A DNA stretch of 64,000 nucleotides. Origin: Chromobacterium haemolyticum. Its GTDB lineage: Bacteria > Pseudomonadota > Gammaproteobacteria > Burkholderiales > Chromobacteriaceae. This document shows, one piece after another, positions 18,248 to 27,801 of this stretch. The notes beneath the pieces were generated by a model. The model was not told the origin of the DNA. It made no database searches and saw only the letters and a list, made by a program, of their open reading frames with translations. The stretch covers positions 167,915-231,914 of the forward strand of contig NZ_MUKU01000004.1 of the NCBI RefSeq assembly GCF_002081825.1, given 5' to 3'. A program made the translations under genes and the position numbers. Each line of letters begins with the position of its first letter. Position 1 is the first letter of the stretch.

Positions 18248-19540
18248 TCAATCCAGCGGCCGGTTCGCCGTTTCCGGCACCATCGCCAGCCCAATCAACG
18301 ACGCCAACATGCATAGCCCCGCGTACAAGGCCGGCGCATTGGGATCTCCGGTCAACTTGATCAGACCGGCGGCGAAAAACTGAGCGAAACCGCCGAAAAT
18401 CATCACCCCCACGCAATAAACAATGGACATGCCGCTGGCGCGGATGCGACGCGGAAACAGCTCCGGCAGCAAGGCGATGCTGGGCACCGAGGTATACACC
18501 AACGGCAAGGTCAATATCGCCACCACCAAGAGCAGCACCGGCCAGCTAGACGCCGCGTTGACCAACATGAAGCCCGGATAGATCAACAGCAGTAGCAACA
18601 AGCGCGGCCACAGGATGGACTTGCGCCGGCCGATGCGGTCGCTCCAGCGCCCGGCCGGCACCGACAACAGCACTTGCAGCAAGGCCGCGGTCGACGCGGC
18701 CCAGATCGCCACCGCCAAGGGCATGCCTAGCACCGTCACCGCGTGGTTGGCCAGATAATGGCCGACGATGAAGGTAGGCGCCGTGCCGCCTATGGTCAAC
18801 AACACCCCAGCCAGCAGTTGCCGCCAATGCCGCCGCAACAAAGGGCCGGCCGGCTCCACCGCCGCCCGCGGCGCAACCGCCGACGACGCGGTCTCGTCCA
18901 GTTGGTGGCGAATGTACTCGCCCACCGGGATCGCCAACACGCCGATGGCGAATACCAGCCGCCAACCCCAGGCATCCATCGCGGCCGTGGACAATATGCC
19001 GCTAAGCAAACTCACCGTCAGCGTGCCGGCCAACACCCCCAGCCCCTGGCTGAACAACTGCCAGCTACAGTAATAGCCGCGCGACCTATCATCGGCGTAC
19101 TCCATCAGCATGGAGGTGGCCGCGCCTACCTGGCCGCCGACGGCGAAGCCCTGCACCAGCCGCCCCAACACCACCAGCACCGGCCCAAGCAAGCCGGCCT
19201 GCGCATAGGTGGGCGCCACCACGAACAACAGCGAGCCTATCGCCATCAACCACAGGCTGAGCCGCAAAGCCGGCTTGCGTCCCTTGCGGTCCGCGTACAG
19301 GCCGATGACGATGCCGCCTATCGGCCGGCTGATGAAACCGGTACCGAACACCGCGAAGGACAGCATCAGCTGCAACAACGGCTCGTCGCTGAACGGAAAA
19401 AACAAGCGCCCCATCAAGGTGGCCAGCGCGCTGTAGACGATGAAATCGTAGAACTCCAACGCATTGCCCACGGTGATGGCGATGATCGCGCGCCGGCTGG
19501 GCGCGGCCGGCCGCGCGGCCGCCCATTGCGCCGCCGTCAT
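18248..19540 (-). CDS. MFS permease, metabolite:proton symporter type
   Basis: 430 residues with about 12 membrane helices. The N-terminal NALEFYDFIVYSALATLMG and GGIVIGLYADRKGRKPAL segments are typical of the metabolite:H+ symporter (MHS) subfamily that includes citrate, proline-betaine and ketoglutarate permeases. It would import an organic acid or amino acid derivative at the inner membrane. The start overlaps the stop of the amidohydrolase gene by ATGA, so the two are one operon. The likely substrate is an N-acylated amino acid or similar compound cleaved by the partner enzyme; this is inference from linkage. Confidence 0.85.
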   Translation of the reverse strand: MTAAQWAAARPAAPSRRAIIAITVGNALEFYDFIVYSALATLMGRLFFPFSDEPLLQLMLSFAVFGTGFISRPIGGIVIGLYADRKGRKPALRLSLWLMAIGSLLFVVAPTYAQAGLLGPVLVVLGRLVQGFAVGGQVGAATSMLMEYADDRSRGYYCSWQLFSQGLGVLAGTLTVSLLSGILSTAAMDAWGWRLVFAIGVLAIPVGEYIRHQLDETASSAVAPRAAVEPAGPLLRRHWRQLLAGVLLTIGGTAPTFIVGHYLANHAVTVLGMPLAVAIWAASTAALLQVLLSVPAGRWSDRIGRRKSILWPRLLLLLLIYPGFMLVNAASSWPVLLLVVAILTLPLVYTSVPSIALLPELFPRRIRASGMSIVYCVGVMIFGGFAQFFAAGLIKLTGDPNAPALYAGLCMLASLIGLAMVPETANRPLD

Positions 19541-20730
19541 TGCCCATCCCCAGCCGCGCCGCCCAAATAACGCTCCACCAGTTTGACCCAGTAGCTGGCT
19601 CCTACCGGCAAGACATCATCGTTAAAGTCGTAGCCTGGGTTGTGCACCATGCAGCCGCCCTCTCCATCGCCGTTGCCGATGATCAGATAACAGCCCGGCA
19701 CCTGCTCCAGCCAGAAGGCGAAATCCTCACTGCCGGTCAGCGGCGGCATCTCCGCCGCCACCCCATCCTCGCCCAGCCAGTCCAGCGCCACCTGCCGCGC
19801 CAGCGCGGTGGCCGATGCATCGTTGATCAATACCGGATAGCCATATTGATAATCCACCTCGGCGCGCGCGCCGAAACCGGCGGCCTGCGCTTCGGCCAAC
19901 GCTTCGATCCGCTGCCGCAGCAAAGCGCGCACCTCCGGCCGCAAGGCGCGGACGCTCAAACGCATTTCCGCGCTCTCCGGAATCACGTTCGGCGCCTCCC
20001 CGGCCAGGATCGCCCCCACCGTCACCACGGCCATGTCCAGCGGAGGCACATTGCGCGCCACCACGCTTTGCAAGGCCATCACCAGCGAAGCCGCCACCAC
20101 GATGGGGTCCACCGCCTTGTGCGGCATCGCGCCGTGACCGCCGGTGGCGTGGATGCGAATCACCGCGGTGTCGGTGGAAGCCATGAACGGACCGGGCCGG
20201 AAACCCAGCTGCCCCACGGGAAAGCCCGGCATATTGTGCATGGCGAAGATGGCGTCGCAGGGGAACAAGCGGAACAGGCCGTCGTCCAGCATGCGCTTGG
20301 CGCCGGAGCCGCCATGCCCCTCCTCCGCGGGCTGGAAAAAGAGATGCACGGTGCCGCTAAAGCTGTCGCGCCGCGCCAGCTCGCAGGCTGCGGCCAGCAG
20401 CATCGCGGTATGGCCGTCATGGCCGCAGGCGTGCATTTTTCCCTCGACGTGGCTGGCCCAGGGCAAGCCGGTGCTTTCCTGGATCGGCAGCGCGTCCATG
20501 TCCGCGCGCAGACCTATGCGCGGCCCCTCGCCGCGGCGCAGGGTGCCGACCACGCCGGTGACGCCCAATCCTTCGTGGATCTCGTAGCCCCAGTCGCGTA
20601 GACAGCGGATCACCCGGCTACGGGTTTCCACCTCCTCGAAGCCTAATTCGGGGTGGGCGTGAATGTCGTGGCGCAGCGTGATCATCGCCGGGGCGATATC
20701 GCGGATGCCGGGCAGAATGTGAGCGTTCAT
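19537..20730 (-). CDS. M20 family amidohydrolase, hippurate hydrolase-like
   Basis: 397 residues. Metal-binding motifs of the M20D peptidase group are present: GLRADMDALPI, HACGHDGHTAML, FQPAEEGHGG and TGSEDFAFW. Family members hydrolyse hippurate, N-acetyl amino acids or indole-acetyl amino acids in the cytoplasm, using a dinuclear metal centre. AAGGAGA lies eight bases before the ATG. It is first in an operon with the permease and is divergent from a LysR regulator, which suggests substrate-induced uptake and hydrolysis. The exact substrate is not evident. Confidence 0.9.
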   Translation of the reverse strand: MNAHILPGIRDIAPAMITLRHDIHAHPELGFEEVETRSRVIRCLRDWGYEIHEGLGVTGVVGTLRRGEGPRIGLRADMDALPIQESTGLPWASHVEGKMHACGHDGHTAMLLAAACELARRDSFSGTVHLFFQPAEEGHGGSGAKRMLDDGLFRLFPCDAIFAMHNMPGFPVGQLGFRPGPFMASTDTAVIRIHATGGHGAMPHKAVDPIVVAASLVMALQSVVARNVPPLDMAVVTVGAILAGEAPNVIPESAEMRLSVRALRPEVRALLRQRIEALAEAQAAGFGARAEVDYQYGYPVLINDASATALARQVALDWLGEDGVAAEMPPLTGSEDFAFWLEQVPGCYLIIGNGDGEGGCMVHNPGYDFNDDVLPVGASYWVKLVERYLGGAAGDGQ

Positions 20731-20894
20731 GGCGTCGTCTCCTTATGGTGTCTATGGGCCTCTTGTCGCACACTGTCTTGGCGGCGATGGACGCGACGCC
20801 GCGACAGCGATCACAGACTAGCGGCAATAGTTAACAGGTGAATAGACTTGAGAAAGTGGTCGAGAACACTTCTGGTTGTCCACTTGGAGAAGAG

Positions 20895-21842
20895 ATGAAA
20901 CTGCAGCAACTGCAAGCGCTGATCGCGCTGGCCGACGGCGGCGGCATTCGCGCCGCCGCGCGCATGTTGGGTCTGTCCCAGGCCGCGGTCAGCAAGACGC
21001 TGCGCGAGCTGGAGCAAGAGCAGCGGCTGCCCCTGTTGCAGCGTCACGCCAGCGGCGCGCGGCTGACCGAGGCGGGTCAGGCGCTGCTGATCCATGCTCG
21101 CCAGGTGGCGATGCAGCTGGAGCGCGCCCACGGCGAAATGGAGGCGATGCGCGGCCAACGCGACGCCAGGCTATGCATAGGCGTCACGCCCTGGCTGGTG
21201 CCCACGCTATTGCCGGAAGTGGTGTTGCGCTTTCGCCAACGTCTGCCGGAAATCCGGCTGGAATTGTTCGAAGGCTTGCTGGCGGTGGCGCTGCCGCGCT
21301 TGCGCGACGGCCAGATGGATTTCGCCATCGGTCCGCTGTTCGAGCCGCTAGCGCAGGAATTCCATTGCCAGCCGCTGTTCAGCCATGGCGGCCGAGTGTT
21401 CGCCCGCAACGGCCATCCTGCCTTGCGCGCGCAGTCCTTGTCCGCGCTGCTGGAGCAGGATTGGGTGGTCAATTACAGCCCGGCCAGCTACCGCCACGTG
21501 CTGGACCGTCTATTCACCCGCCACGGCCTGGCAATCGCGCCGGAACGGCTGATCTGCGCGCAGTCGATGGCGCTGCTGGCCGGCCTGGTGCAGGCCGGCA
21601 TGCTCAGCTACGGGCCGGAGCCCTTGTTGCTGTGTCCGGAATTCGCCGGCAAGGCCCAGGCCTTGTCGCTGCGGGAAGACATGGAGGAGATCGTCATCGG
21701 CGTGATCAGCCTGCAAGGGCAGGCTCACGGCTATGCCGCGCGCGGTTTCATCGATTGCCTGCGGCAGACGCTGCGCCAACGCATGCGCTCGGCCCAGCCG
21801 GAAAACCGGGCTTTGGCGCGGATGCTGACGCTGCGGTTTTAG
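20895..21842 (+). CDS. LysR family transcriptional regulator
   Basis: 315-residue protein with an N-terminal winged helix-turn-helix (AAARMLGLSQAAVSKTLRELE) and a C-terminal periplasmic-binding-like effector domain. The ATG at 20895 follows TTGGAGAAGAG, a good ribosome site; the frame is open to 20838 but that extension is not family-like. It is divergent from the M20-permease operon across about 165 bases, the classic LysR arrangement, so it probably controls those genes in response to their substrate. Confidence 0.9.
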   Translation: MKLQQLQALIALADGGGIRAAARMLGLSQAAVSKTLRELEQEQRLPLLQRHASGARLTEAGQALLIHARQVAMQLERAHGEMEAMRGQRDARLCIGVTPWLVPTLLPEVVLRFRQRLPEIRLELFEGLLAVALPRLRDGQMDFAIGPLFEPLAQEFHCQPLFSHGGRVFARNGHPALRAQSLSALLEQDWVVNYSPASYRHVLDRLFTRHGLAIAPERLICAQSMALLAGLVQAGMLSYGPEPLLLCPEFAGKAQALSLREDMEEIVIGVISLQGQAHGYAARGFIDCLRQTLRQRMRSAQPENRALARMLTLRF

Positions 21843-21899
21843 AAGCGGTTCAAAACCGCTGCGCTCCGTCGATACGGCGTTGACCGGCGATTGCGTCGC

Positions 21900-24800
21900 T
21901 CAATCAAAGCGCAAGGTGTAACGCGACTCCACCGAGGCGTCGGTGCCGGCCCGCAACACCATCGACCAGCCCTTGCTCAGTTGATAGGCCAGCTTCACCG
22001 CCTGGTTCGCGCTGGTTACGCCGTACTCGAAGCCCAGATACAGTTCGCGGGTCAGCTGACGGCCCACCGTCACCACCTGCTCCGCCGGGCTCACCGTGCC
22101 GTTGGCCAAGGTTTTTTCCTTGCGGCTGGACACGCCCAGGTCGTCGAACAAGCCGATCTGGTCGTTGAGCGAACCAGCCAACATCATGCCGGCGGAGGCC
22201 GCCAAATCGTTGTCGTCGCGCTCGCCACTCGCCGCCCGGCCCAAGACCAGCCAGGCCAGCTTGTCCTTTTCCGACATCGGCTCGTCCGCGATCAGGCGCA
22301 CCTTGGGCACCGACACCGAACCGCTGACCTCCACGCCGGCGCCCACCGGCGACAGGCGGCGCTTGGCGCGCACATTGAGCAGCGGATTATCCAGCGGGCC
22401 GTTGAAGGTGATGGCGCCGTACTCGATGTCCAGGTCCTGGCCGTAAGCCTTGTAACGGCCCTTGACCACGCGCACCTGACCCTTGGCGCCCGGCGCTTCG
22501 CCCGGGTTGGCGCTAACCCGCACCGAGCCGGTCAAGTCCACGTTCAGGCCCTGACCGGAGAAACGGAAGTGATCGCCCAGATCCAGATCCAGCGCCACCG
22601 TCAGCGGCATGCTGGCGAAGGCCGACGGCTCCGGCTCCGGCCGGCCCTTGACCATCACGTCGTCGCTCAAGCTGGGCGCGCCGAACTTGGGCAGGCCGAT
22701 ACGGCCTTGATCCGCGCGGAGATGGCCGGTCAGCGACAATTTGCCGGCCACCATCGCCAGCTCCGTGCGGCCGGACACCACCAGACGGCGGTTGGGACGG
22801 TCGAACACGCCGAACTTGCGTAACTCCACCGCCACCCGCGCATCCGGGGTGTCTCCGCTGAGATCCAGCGCTCCGTTGGCCGCCACCTCGCCTTCGCCGC
22901 CGGCGAAACGCAAGCGCTCCAACACCAGCTTGCGGCCGTCCAACCGCGCCAGCAGGCTGCCGTCGCCCAGGCGGATGCCGGTGCGGCGGTCGGCCAGCAA
23001 TAATTTGTCGCCGCGTATCGTCCCTTGCGCCATAGGCTGGCTCAAGGCGCCGGTCAGCGCCAGATTGGCGCCGATCTGACCGCCCAGTTCCAAAGAAGGC
23101 CCAGCGAAGCTGGCCAGCGTCGCCAGCGAGGGCACGCTGGCGCTGACGGTGGCGTTGAGCGGGGTTTTGGCGTCGATGGCGCCGCCGTTCCACGGCACGG
23201 AACCTTTGCCTTGTAACTGGGCATAGCGGCTGTCCAGATTCAGGTCGAACAAGGCGCGGCCGCCGTCCAACGTCAGGGTGGCGACCGCGGTCTTCAAGCC
23301 CAGCGCCACGTCCTTGCCCTTGTCTCCCGGCAATTGCACATCGCCGCCGGCGCGGCGCAGCACGAATTGGCCCTTGGCGTTGGCCGCCAGATTCAGATTC
23401 CAGTCCGAGTCGAAGCTCAGATCCTGCTTCACCGGCAGGCTGAGCAAGGGGCCCAGCTCCGCCAGCCTCAAACCACGCGCGGAGCCGCGGGTGCTGAGCG
23501 CTCCGTTGGCCCCGCGGTTGAGTTCCGCCAGGGTAATGCTGCCGCCCAGCGCGGCCAAGCGGGCGTTGCCCACCTTGATCTGCTCGCCCAGCTCCAGCGC
23601 CACCGGTGCCAGCAGGCTGAGGCCGGGACGACCGCTCAACTCCAGCTTGCTCAAGGTGCCGGCCCAAGGCCCGGCCTCGCCGCGCAAGCCGCCGCTGGCC
23701 GCCAGTTGCAGCGCGTAGGGGTGATCGGCCAGTCGGAAACGTCCATCCAGCTGCAGGGCGTGGCGCGCGCGGGTGCCGTTGGCGCTGGCGCGCAATTGCT
23801 CGGCGCGGAAACCGCCGGCCTGCAGCGCGGCCACATCCAGTTTGAGCTGGAACGGGCTGTTCTGGTCGGCTTTGACGTTGCCGCTGAATTGCATGCTCTG
23901 CACAGCGATATTGCCCGGCAGCTTCAGACGGTCGGCTTGCAGATTGGCGCTGATCAACGGCGCCTTGGGCGTGCCAGCCAGTTCTCCCTGCCCCTTGACC
24001 ACACCGGAGAAGCCGGGGCCGATCAGACCGAGGTTGGGCGCGTCGATCAAGAGTTTTAACTTGTCGCCGGCGGCGCCGTAAGCGCCGTTGGCCTGCAGCC
24101 GGTTCTGCGCCAGCCTCAGGTCGGCGCTGAGCGATTTCAGGCGTTCGCCCTGCAGTTGCAGGTCGGCGGCGCCGCTTAGCGGCGCGCCGGACAGCTTGCT
24201 GGGGGCGAATTGCAGCTTGGCCGCCACATTCAGCGGGCTGGCCAGTTGGCCCTTGGCCTGCAGACTGGCGTTGAGGTCGCCGCTGGGCAGGCCGGGCTTG
24301 AGCTTGGACGGGTCTGCGCGATTGAGCTTGCCGTTGAAATCGAACAACTGCTTGCCATCCAGCCCCAATTGGCCGGATAGAGCCAGGCTGCCCACGCCGG
24401 CGGTCAATTCCGCCTGCCGGATCAGCAGCGCCGGGTGCGGCGCCGGCGCAAAACCGACATTGGCCTTGGCCTGCAGGGTTTTGCCCTTGAGCTGGGCCAG
24501 GATGTTCGGACCGCTCAGGGGGCCGTCCAGCGTCACTCGGCCGTCCAGACTGTCGTCCGGCGCGTCGGCGTGCAATTGCCGCAGGCCCAGTTTGGAAATA
24601 TCCAACGCCAGCTTGAGCCGGTCCGGCCGCACCTGGCCGGCCAGGCCGATTTCGCCGCCGGCGATCCGGGCGTGGGTGTTGAACAGCTCCAGCGCCTTGT
24701 CGTCGGCGCGGAACTCGCCGGCCAACAAGGACAGCGGCAAGCGCTGCTCGGACAAGGGGCCGGCCTGCTCGTTGAGCAGGGTCAGCCCGCCTTTGACGCG

Positions 24801-25712
24801 CTGGCCGGCGTCCGGCTCCGCAAACACCGCCAAGCTGAGTTTGGCGCGCGGCCATTCAGGCAGGATGGCTTGCGGATTGATGCCGGCCATGCGCGCGTCC
24901 AGCCGGGTGAAGCTGTTGAAGGGGTTGCTGGCGAAGGGCAGCAGGCCGCCCTTGACGTCGGCCACCAGGTCTTTGCCGGACAACTCGCCGTCAAAGCTCA
25001 GGTGCAGCAGATCGCCGCCCAGCGCCAGCCGCGCCTGATAGGGAATCTTGTCCAGTTCGCCGTCGGCGCTGAGCTTGCCCTGCAGCGCAAAGGGCTTGGC
25101 GTCGGCCAATTGCAGCGCCGCCGCGGCCTCGCCCCAGGGCGAACCCAGGCGCTTGAGCTTGAGATCGTGGCGCCGGCCGTCGTAGACGTAGCCGGCTTCC
25201 AGGCCGTAAAGCCGCAGCTTGGCGGGCTCCAGCGTTACGCTGGCCACGCTCAGCCGGTCCAGACGGATGCCCAGGGGCAAGGCTAGAGACTCCGGCGCAC
25301 CGCTGGGCGGGGCGGCCGGCGTCGGTTTCACCGCCACCTTGACGTGGCCCACGGCCAATTGCCGCACCCACAATTGGCGCTGCCACAAGGCGCCAGGCCG
25401 CCAGTCCAGCTGCACGGACTCGATGTCCACGTCGCTGCCGGCGCTGCGCACGCGCACCTCGCTCAATTTGAAGCCGTCCCACAGCGTGCCTTCGGCGTGC
25501 TTGACGCTGACGGTGTTGCCGCTGAGGCCGCCCAGCGACTGCATCAGCCAGGCGAAACCGGTGCGGCTGCCGGTCAGCCAGGCGCTGGCGGCCAGCAGCA
25601 GCGCGACCAGCAACAAGGGCAGCCACAGCAGCCAGCGCCAACGACGGCGCTTGGGCTTGGCCGGCGGCGGCGGGGCGGTGTCGGGAGTGGGGGAGGTGTC
25701 GGTTTCGCTCAT
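21900..25712 (-). CDS. tamB: Translocation and assembly module subunit TamB
   Basis: 1270 residues (E. coli TamB 1259). A proline-rich cytoplasmic start and one membrane helix at about 25-45 (RRRWRWLLWLPLLL) are followed by a long beta-rich periplasmic body and the conserved C-terminal DUF490 domain (GQDLDIEYGAITFNGPLDNP). TamB spans the periplasm and works with TamA in outer-membrane protein insertion; AsmA-like proteins of this type are also implicated in phospholipid transport. It follows tamA by 13 bases, in one operon. Confidence 0.94.
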   Translation of the reverse strand: MSETDTSPTPDTAPPPPAKPKRRRWRWLLWLPLLLVALLLAASAWLTGSRTGFAWLMQSLGGLSGNTVSVKHAEGTLWDGFKLSEVRVRSAGSDVDIESVQLDWRPGALWQRQLWVRQLAVGHVKVAVKPTPAAPPSGAPESLALPLGIRLDRLSVASVTLEPAKLRLYGLEAGYVYDGRRHDLKLKRLGSPWGEAAAALQLADAKPFALQGKLSADGELDKIPYQARLALGGDLLHLSFDGELSGKDLVADVKGGLLPFASNPFNSFTRLDARMAGINPQAILPEWPRAKLSLAVFAEPDAGQRVKGGLTLLNEQAGPLSEQRLPLSLLAGEFRADDKALELFNTHARIAGGEIGLAGQVRPDRLKLALDISKLGLRQLHADAPDDSLDGRVTLDGPLSGPNILAQLKGKTLQAKANVGFAPAPHPALLIRQAELTAGVGSLALSGQLGLDGKQLFDFNGKLNRADPSKLKPGLPSGDLNASLQAKGQLASPLNVAAKLQFAPSKLSGAPLSGAADLQLQGERLKSLSADLRLAQNRLQANGAYGAAGDKLKLLIDAPNLGLIGPGFSGVVKGQGELAGTPKAPLISANLQADRLKLPGNIAVQSMQFSGNVKADQNSPFQLKLDVAALQAGGFRAEQLRASANGTRARHALQLDGRFRLADHPYALQLAASGGLRGEAGPWAGTLSKLELSGRPGLSLLAPVALELGEQIKVGNARLAALGGSITLAELNRGANGALSTRGSARGLRLAELGPLLSLPVKQDLSFDSDWNLNLAANAKGQFVLRRAGGDVQLPGDKGKDVALGLKTAVATLTLDGGRALFDLNLDSRYAQLQGKGSVPWNGGAIDAKTPLNATVSASVPSLATLASFAGPSLELGGQIGANLALTGALSQPMAQGTIRGDKLLLADRRTGIRLGDGSLLARLDGRKLVLERLRFAGGEGEVAANGALDLSGDTPDARVAVELRKFGVFDRPNRRLVVSGRTELAMVAGKLSLTGHLRADQGRIGLPKFGAPSLSDDVMVKGRPEPEPSAFASMPLTVALDLDLGDHFRFSGQGLNVDLTGSVRVSANPGEAPGAKGQVRVVKGRYKAYGQDLDIEYGAITFNGPLDNPLLNVRAKRRLSPVGAGVEVSGSVSVPKVRLIADEPMSEKDKLAWLVLGRAASGERDDNDLAASAGMMLAGSLNDQIGLFDDLGVSSRKEKTLANGTVSPAEQVVTVGRQLTRELYLGFEYGVTSANQAVKLAYQLSKGWSMVLRAGTDASVESRYTLRFD

Positions 25713-25725
25713 GAATGCATTCGGG

Positions 25726-27468
25726 TCAGAAGGCCAGGCCCAGGCTGAGGTTCCAGCGGATTTTGCCGTCGCGCTCCGCCTTGGCGAAGTCGAAGGCCAG
25801 CGGGGCCACCGGGCTCATCCAGCGCACGCCTACGCCGTTGGCGCGCTCCACCTGGAAGCCCTTCCAGCTCTGGCTGGCGTTGCCGGCGTCGGTGAACAAC
25901 GCCAGATACCAGTCCGGCTTGATCGGGATTTGATACTCCAGGCTGCCGGTGGCCACCACGCGGCCGCCCAGCACCGAGCCGTTGGGGCCCGGCAGGCCCA
26001 AGCTCTGGTAATCGTAGCCACGCACGCTGTTGGCGCCGCCGGCGCGGAATAGGATGGAGGACGGCACCGCGTCCTTGTCGTTGGCCCACACTTGGCCCAG
26101 CTCCAGCCGGCCGACAAAGGTGCCGTACTTGGGAAACGGCGACCAGTATCCGACGGTGCGGGCGTAGCCGCGGACATAGGAGGTGGAGGACAGGGCGCTG
26201 CCGACCGTGCCGGAAAGCTGGAAGTCCAGCAAGACGCCGGAACGCGGCCGCATCAAATCGTCCACCGCGCGCTGGGTCCAGCCGTAGACCAGCTGCAAGG
26301 CGCGGGTGTCCTTGTTGGACACGCCGCCGGCCTCCTCGCTTTCCATCAGGTACTGCAGGCCGAGGCGCGCCTCGATATTGCCGCGAGTACGGGTGCGCCA
26401 GCCGCCCACATCGCTGCTGCGGGTTTTCAGGCCCTGCACGTCGTCGGTCTTGAAAGCGCTGGTGATGGAGTGGGAATAGCCGTCGGACTGGCGCGGAAAG
26501 CCCAGACCCAACGACAGCGATTGCTGGTTTTTCTTCCAGTTGGTCACCAGCGAGCCGGTGTAGCCGCGGCGGAAGATATTGTAATGGTCGTAACCGACGC
26601 GCACGCCAGGGCCGTCGCCGGAGTCGTAGATCAAGCCCAGCTCCAGCTTCTGGCGCGGCATTTCGGTGACGTCCACTTCCACCGGCACCCGGTGGGTCTC
26701 CGGGTCGATACGGGCCATGTCGGCGCTGACCACCACATTGGAGAAATGCGGCGCCTGCTCTAGCGCCGACTGGTAATCAAAAATTTTCTGCAGCCGGTAG
26801 GCGGTGCCGGGGGAGAAATCCGCCAAGCCGGTGGCGATCTTTTCCGGATAACGCTTCATGCCTTTGACGGTGATGTCGCCGAACAGGATCACCGGGCCGC
26901 TGTCGATGTCCACCACCAGTTGCGCGCGGCGGGTGGCCGGATCGATTTCCGCCACGCTTTTGCTGATCTGCGCTCTGGGGAAGCGGTCGGCGGTGATCAG
27001 ACGCATCACCGCGCGCTTGCTGCCGTCCCAGTCGGATTGTCGATAAGGCGCGCCCATCGGCAGCGACCAGGCCTCCAGCACCGCGGCGAAGCGTTGCTGG
27101 AAATCGCCTTCGTCGCGTATCGGCCCGTTCAGGCGAATGGTGACGTCGTCGATCAGCGTGGGTTCGCCGGGCTTGACCTCGATCACGTACTGCCGGGCGC
27201 TTTCTTCGCGCACAGTGACGCGCGCGTCGAAGTAACCCTCGGTCTCCAGCAGCTTGCGCGCGTCCTCCGGGGTGCTCCGCACCAGTTCGGTCAGCAGCGT
27301 TTCGTCCATTTCTTCTTCCAGACGGCTGGTGACCAATTCCAGATTGTCTTGCAACAAGCCGGCCAGGCCGGAAGGCGCGTCGACGCGCACGCTGTAATCG
27401 AGCTTGGCCCAGGCGGGCGCAGCCGACAGCAATAAGATCAATGAAATAAGCAGGCGGGAGCTTGGCAT
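25726..27468 (-). CDS. tamA: Translocation and assembly module subunit TamA
   Basis: 580 residues (E. coli TamA 577), Omp85 family. It has a signal peptide (MPSSRLLISLILLLSAAPAWA), three POTRA-like segments to about residue 260, then a 16-stranded barrel with the GAGGANSVRGYDYQSLG motif of the family. It sits in the outer membrane and forms the TAM complex with TamB. First gene of tamA-tamB. Confidence 0.95.
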   Translation of the reverse strand: MPSSRLLISLILLLSAAPAWAKLDYSVRVDAPSGLAGLLQDNLELVTSRLEEEMDETLLTELVRSTPEDARKLLETEGYFDARVTVREESARQYVIEVKPGEPTLIDDVTIRLNGPIRDEGDFQQRFAAVLEAWSLPMGAPYRQSDWDGSKRAVMRLITADRFPRAQISKSVAEIDPATRRAQLVVDIDSGPVILFGDITVKGMKRYPEKIATGLADFSPGTAYRLQKIFDYQSALEQAPHFSNVVVSADMARIDPETHRVPVEVDVTEMPRQKLELGLIYDSGDGPGVRVGYDHYNIFRRGYTGSLVTNWKKNQQSLSLGLGFPRQSDGYSHSITSAFKTDDVQGLKTRSSDVGGWRTRTRGNIEARLGLQYLMESEEAGGVSNKDTRALQLVYGWTQRAVDDLMRPRSGVLLDFQLSGTVGSALSSTSYVRGYARTVGYWSPFPKYGTFVGRLELGQVWANDKDAVPSSILFRAGGANSVRGYDYQSLGLPGPNGSVLGGRVVATGSLEYQIPIKPDWYLALFTDAGNASQSWKGFQVERANGVGVRWMSPVAPLAFDFAKAERDGKIRWNLSLGLAF

Positions 27469-27752
27469 GGTCCGATTCGTTTGGTGTCGAGGCCATGGTA
27501 ACGAAACTTGCGGCGGCTGGCGAGAAGCGGCTGGGCGGCTTCAAAATCGCGGGGACAGGCCGGCGTTTTCTTAAACCAAAAGCTTAATTTATATTCAATG
27601 TAAATTTAGATAAACGGCGCGCAGGCATTCGCTTTGCTCATCGCAACCCGGCCACGCGCGCCAATCAGGCGCAAGGCGGTATGACTGGCCGCGCGGACAA
27701 TAGTTTTGCCCTCAAGCGTTTTTTATAGCGCTCGCTCAAAATGGGCAGGCGT
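27469..27752. other. Intergenic region upstream of tamA
   Basis: No gene is supported here. An AT-rich patch at about 27575-27612, including TTTATATTC, stands out in GC-rich sequence and probably holds the tamA promoter (minus strand). The rest has no clear structure up to the lpd terminator. Confidence 0.5.
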
Positions 27753-27785
27753 AAAAAAAGGGCAAACCCGGAGGTTCGCCCTTTT
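27753..27785 (-). terminator. Intrinsic terminator after lpd
   Basis: Stem AAAAGGGC / GCCCTTTT with an inner AACC/GGTT extension, followed on the minus strand by seven T. It ends the aceE-aceF-lpd operon. Confidence 0.85.
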
Positions 27786-27801
27786 CCTTTCCGAGCCGCG
27801 C

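Noticed and set aside
21844..21860. AGCGGTT/AACCGCT hairpin after the LysR gene
   Set aside because: Short stem with three-base loop and no T-run on either strand; too weak to call a terminator.
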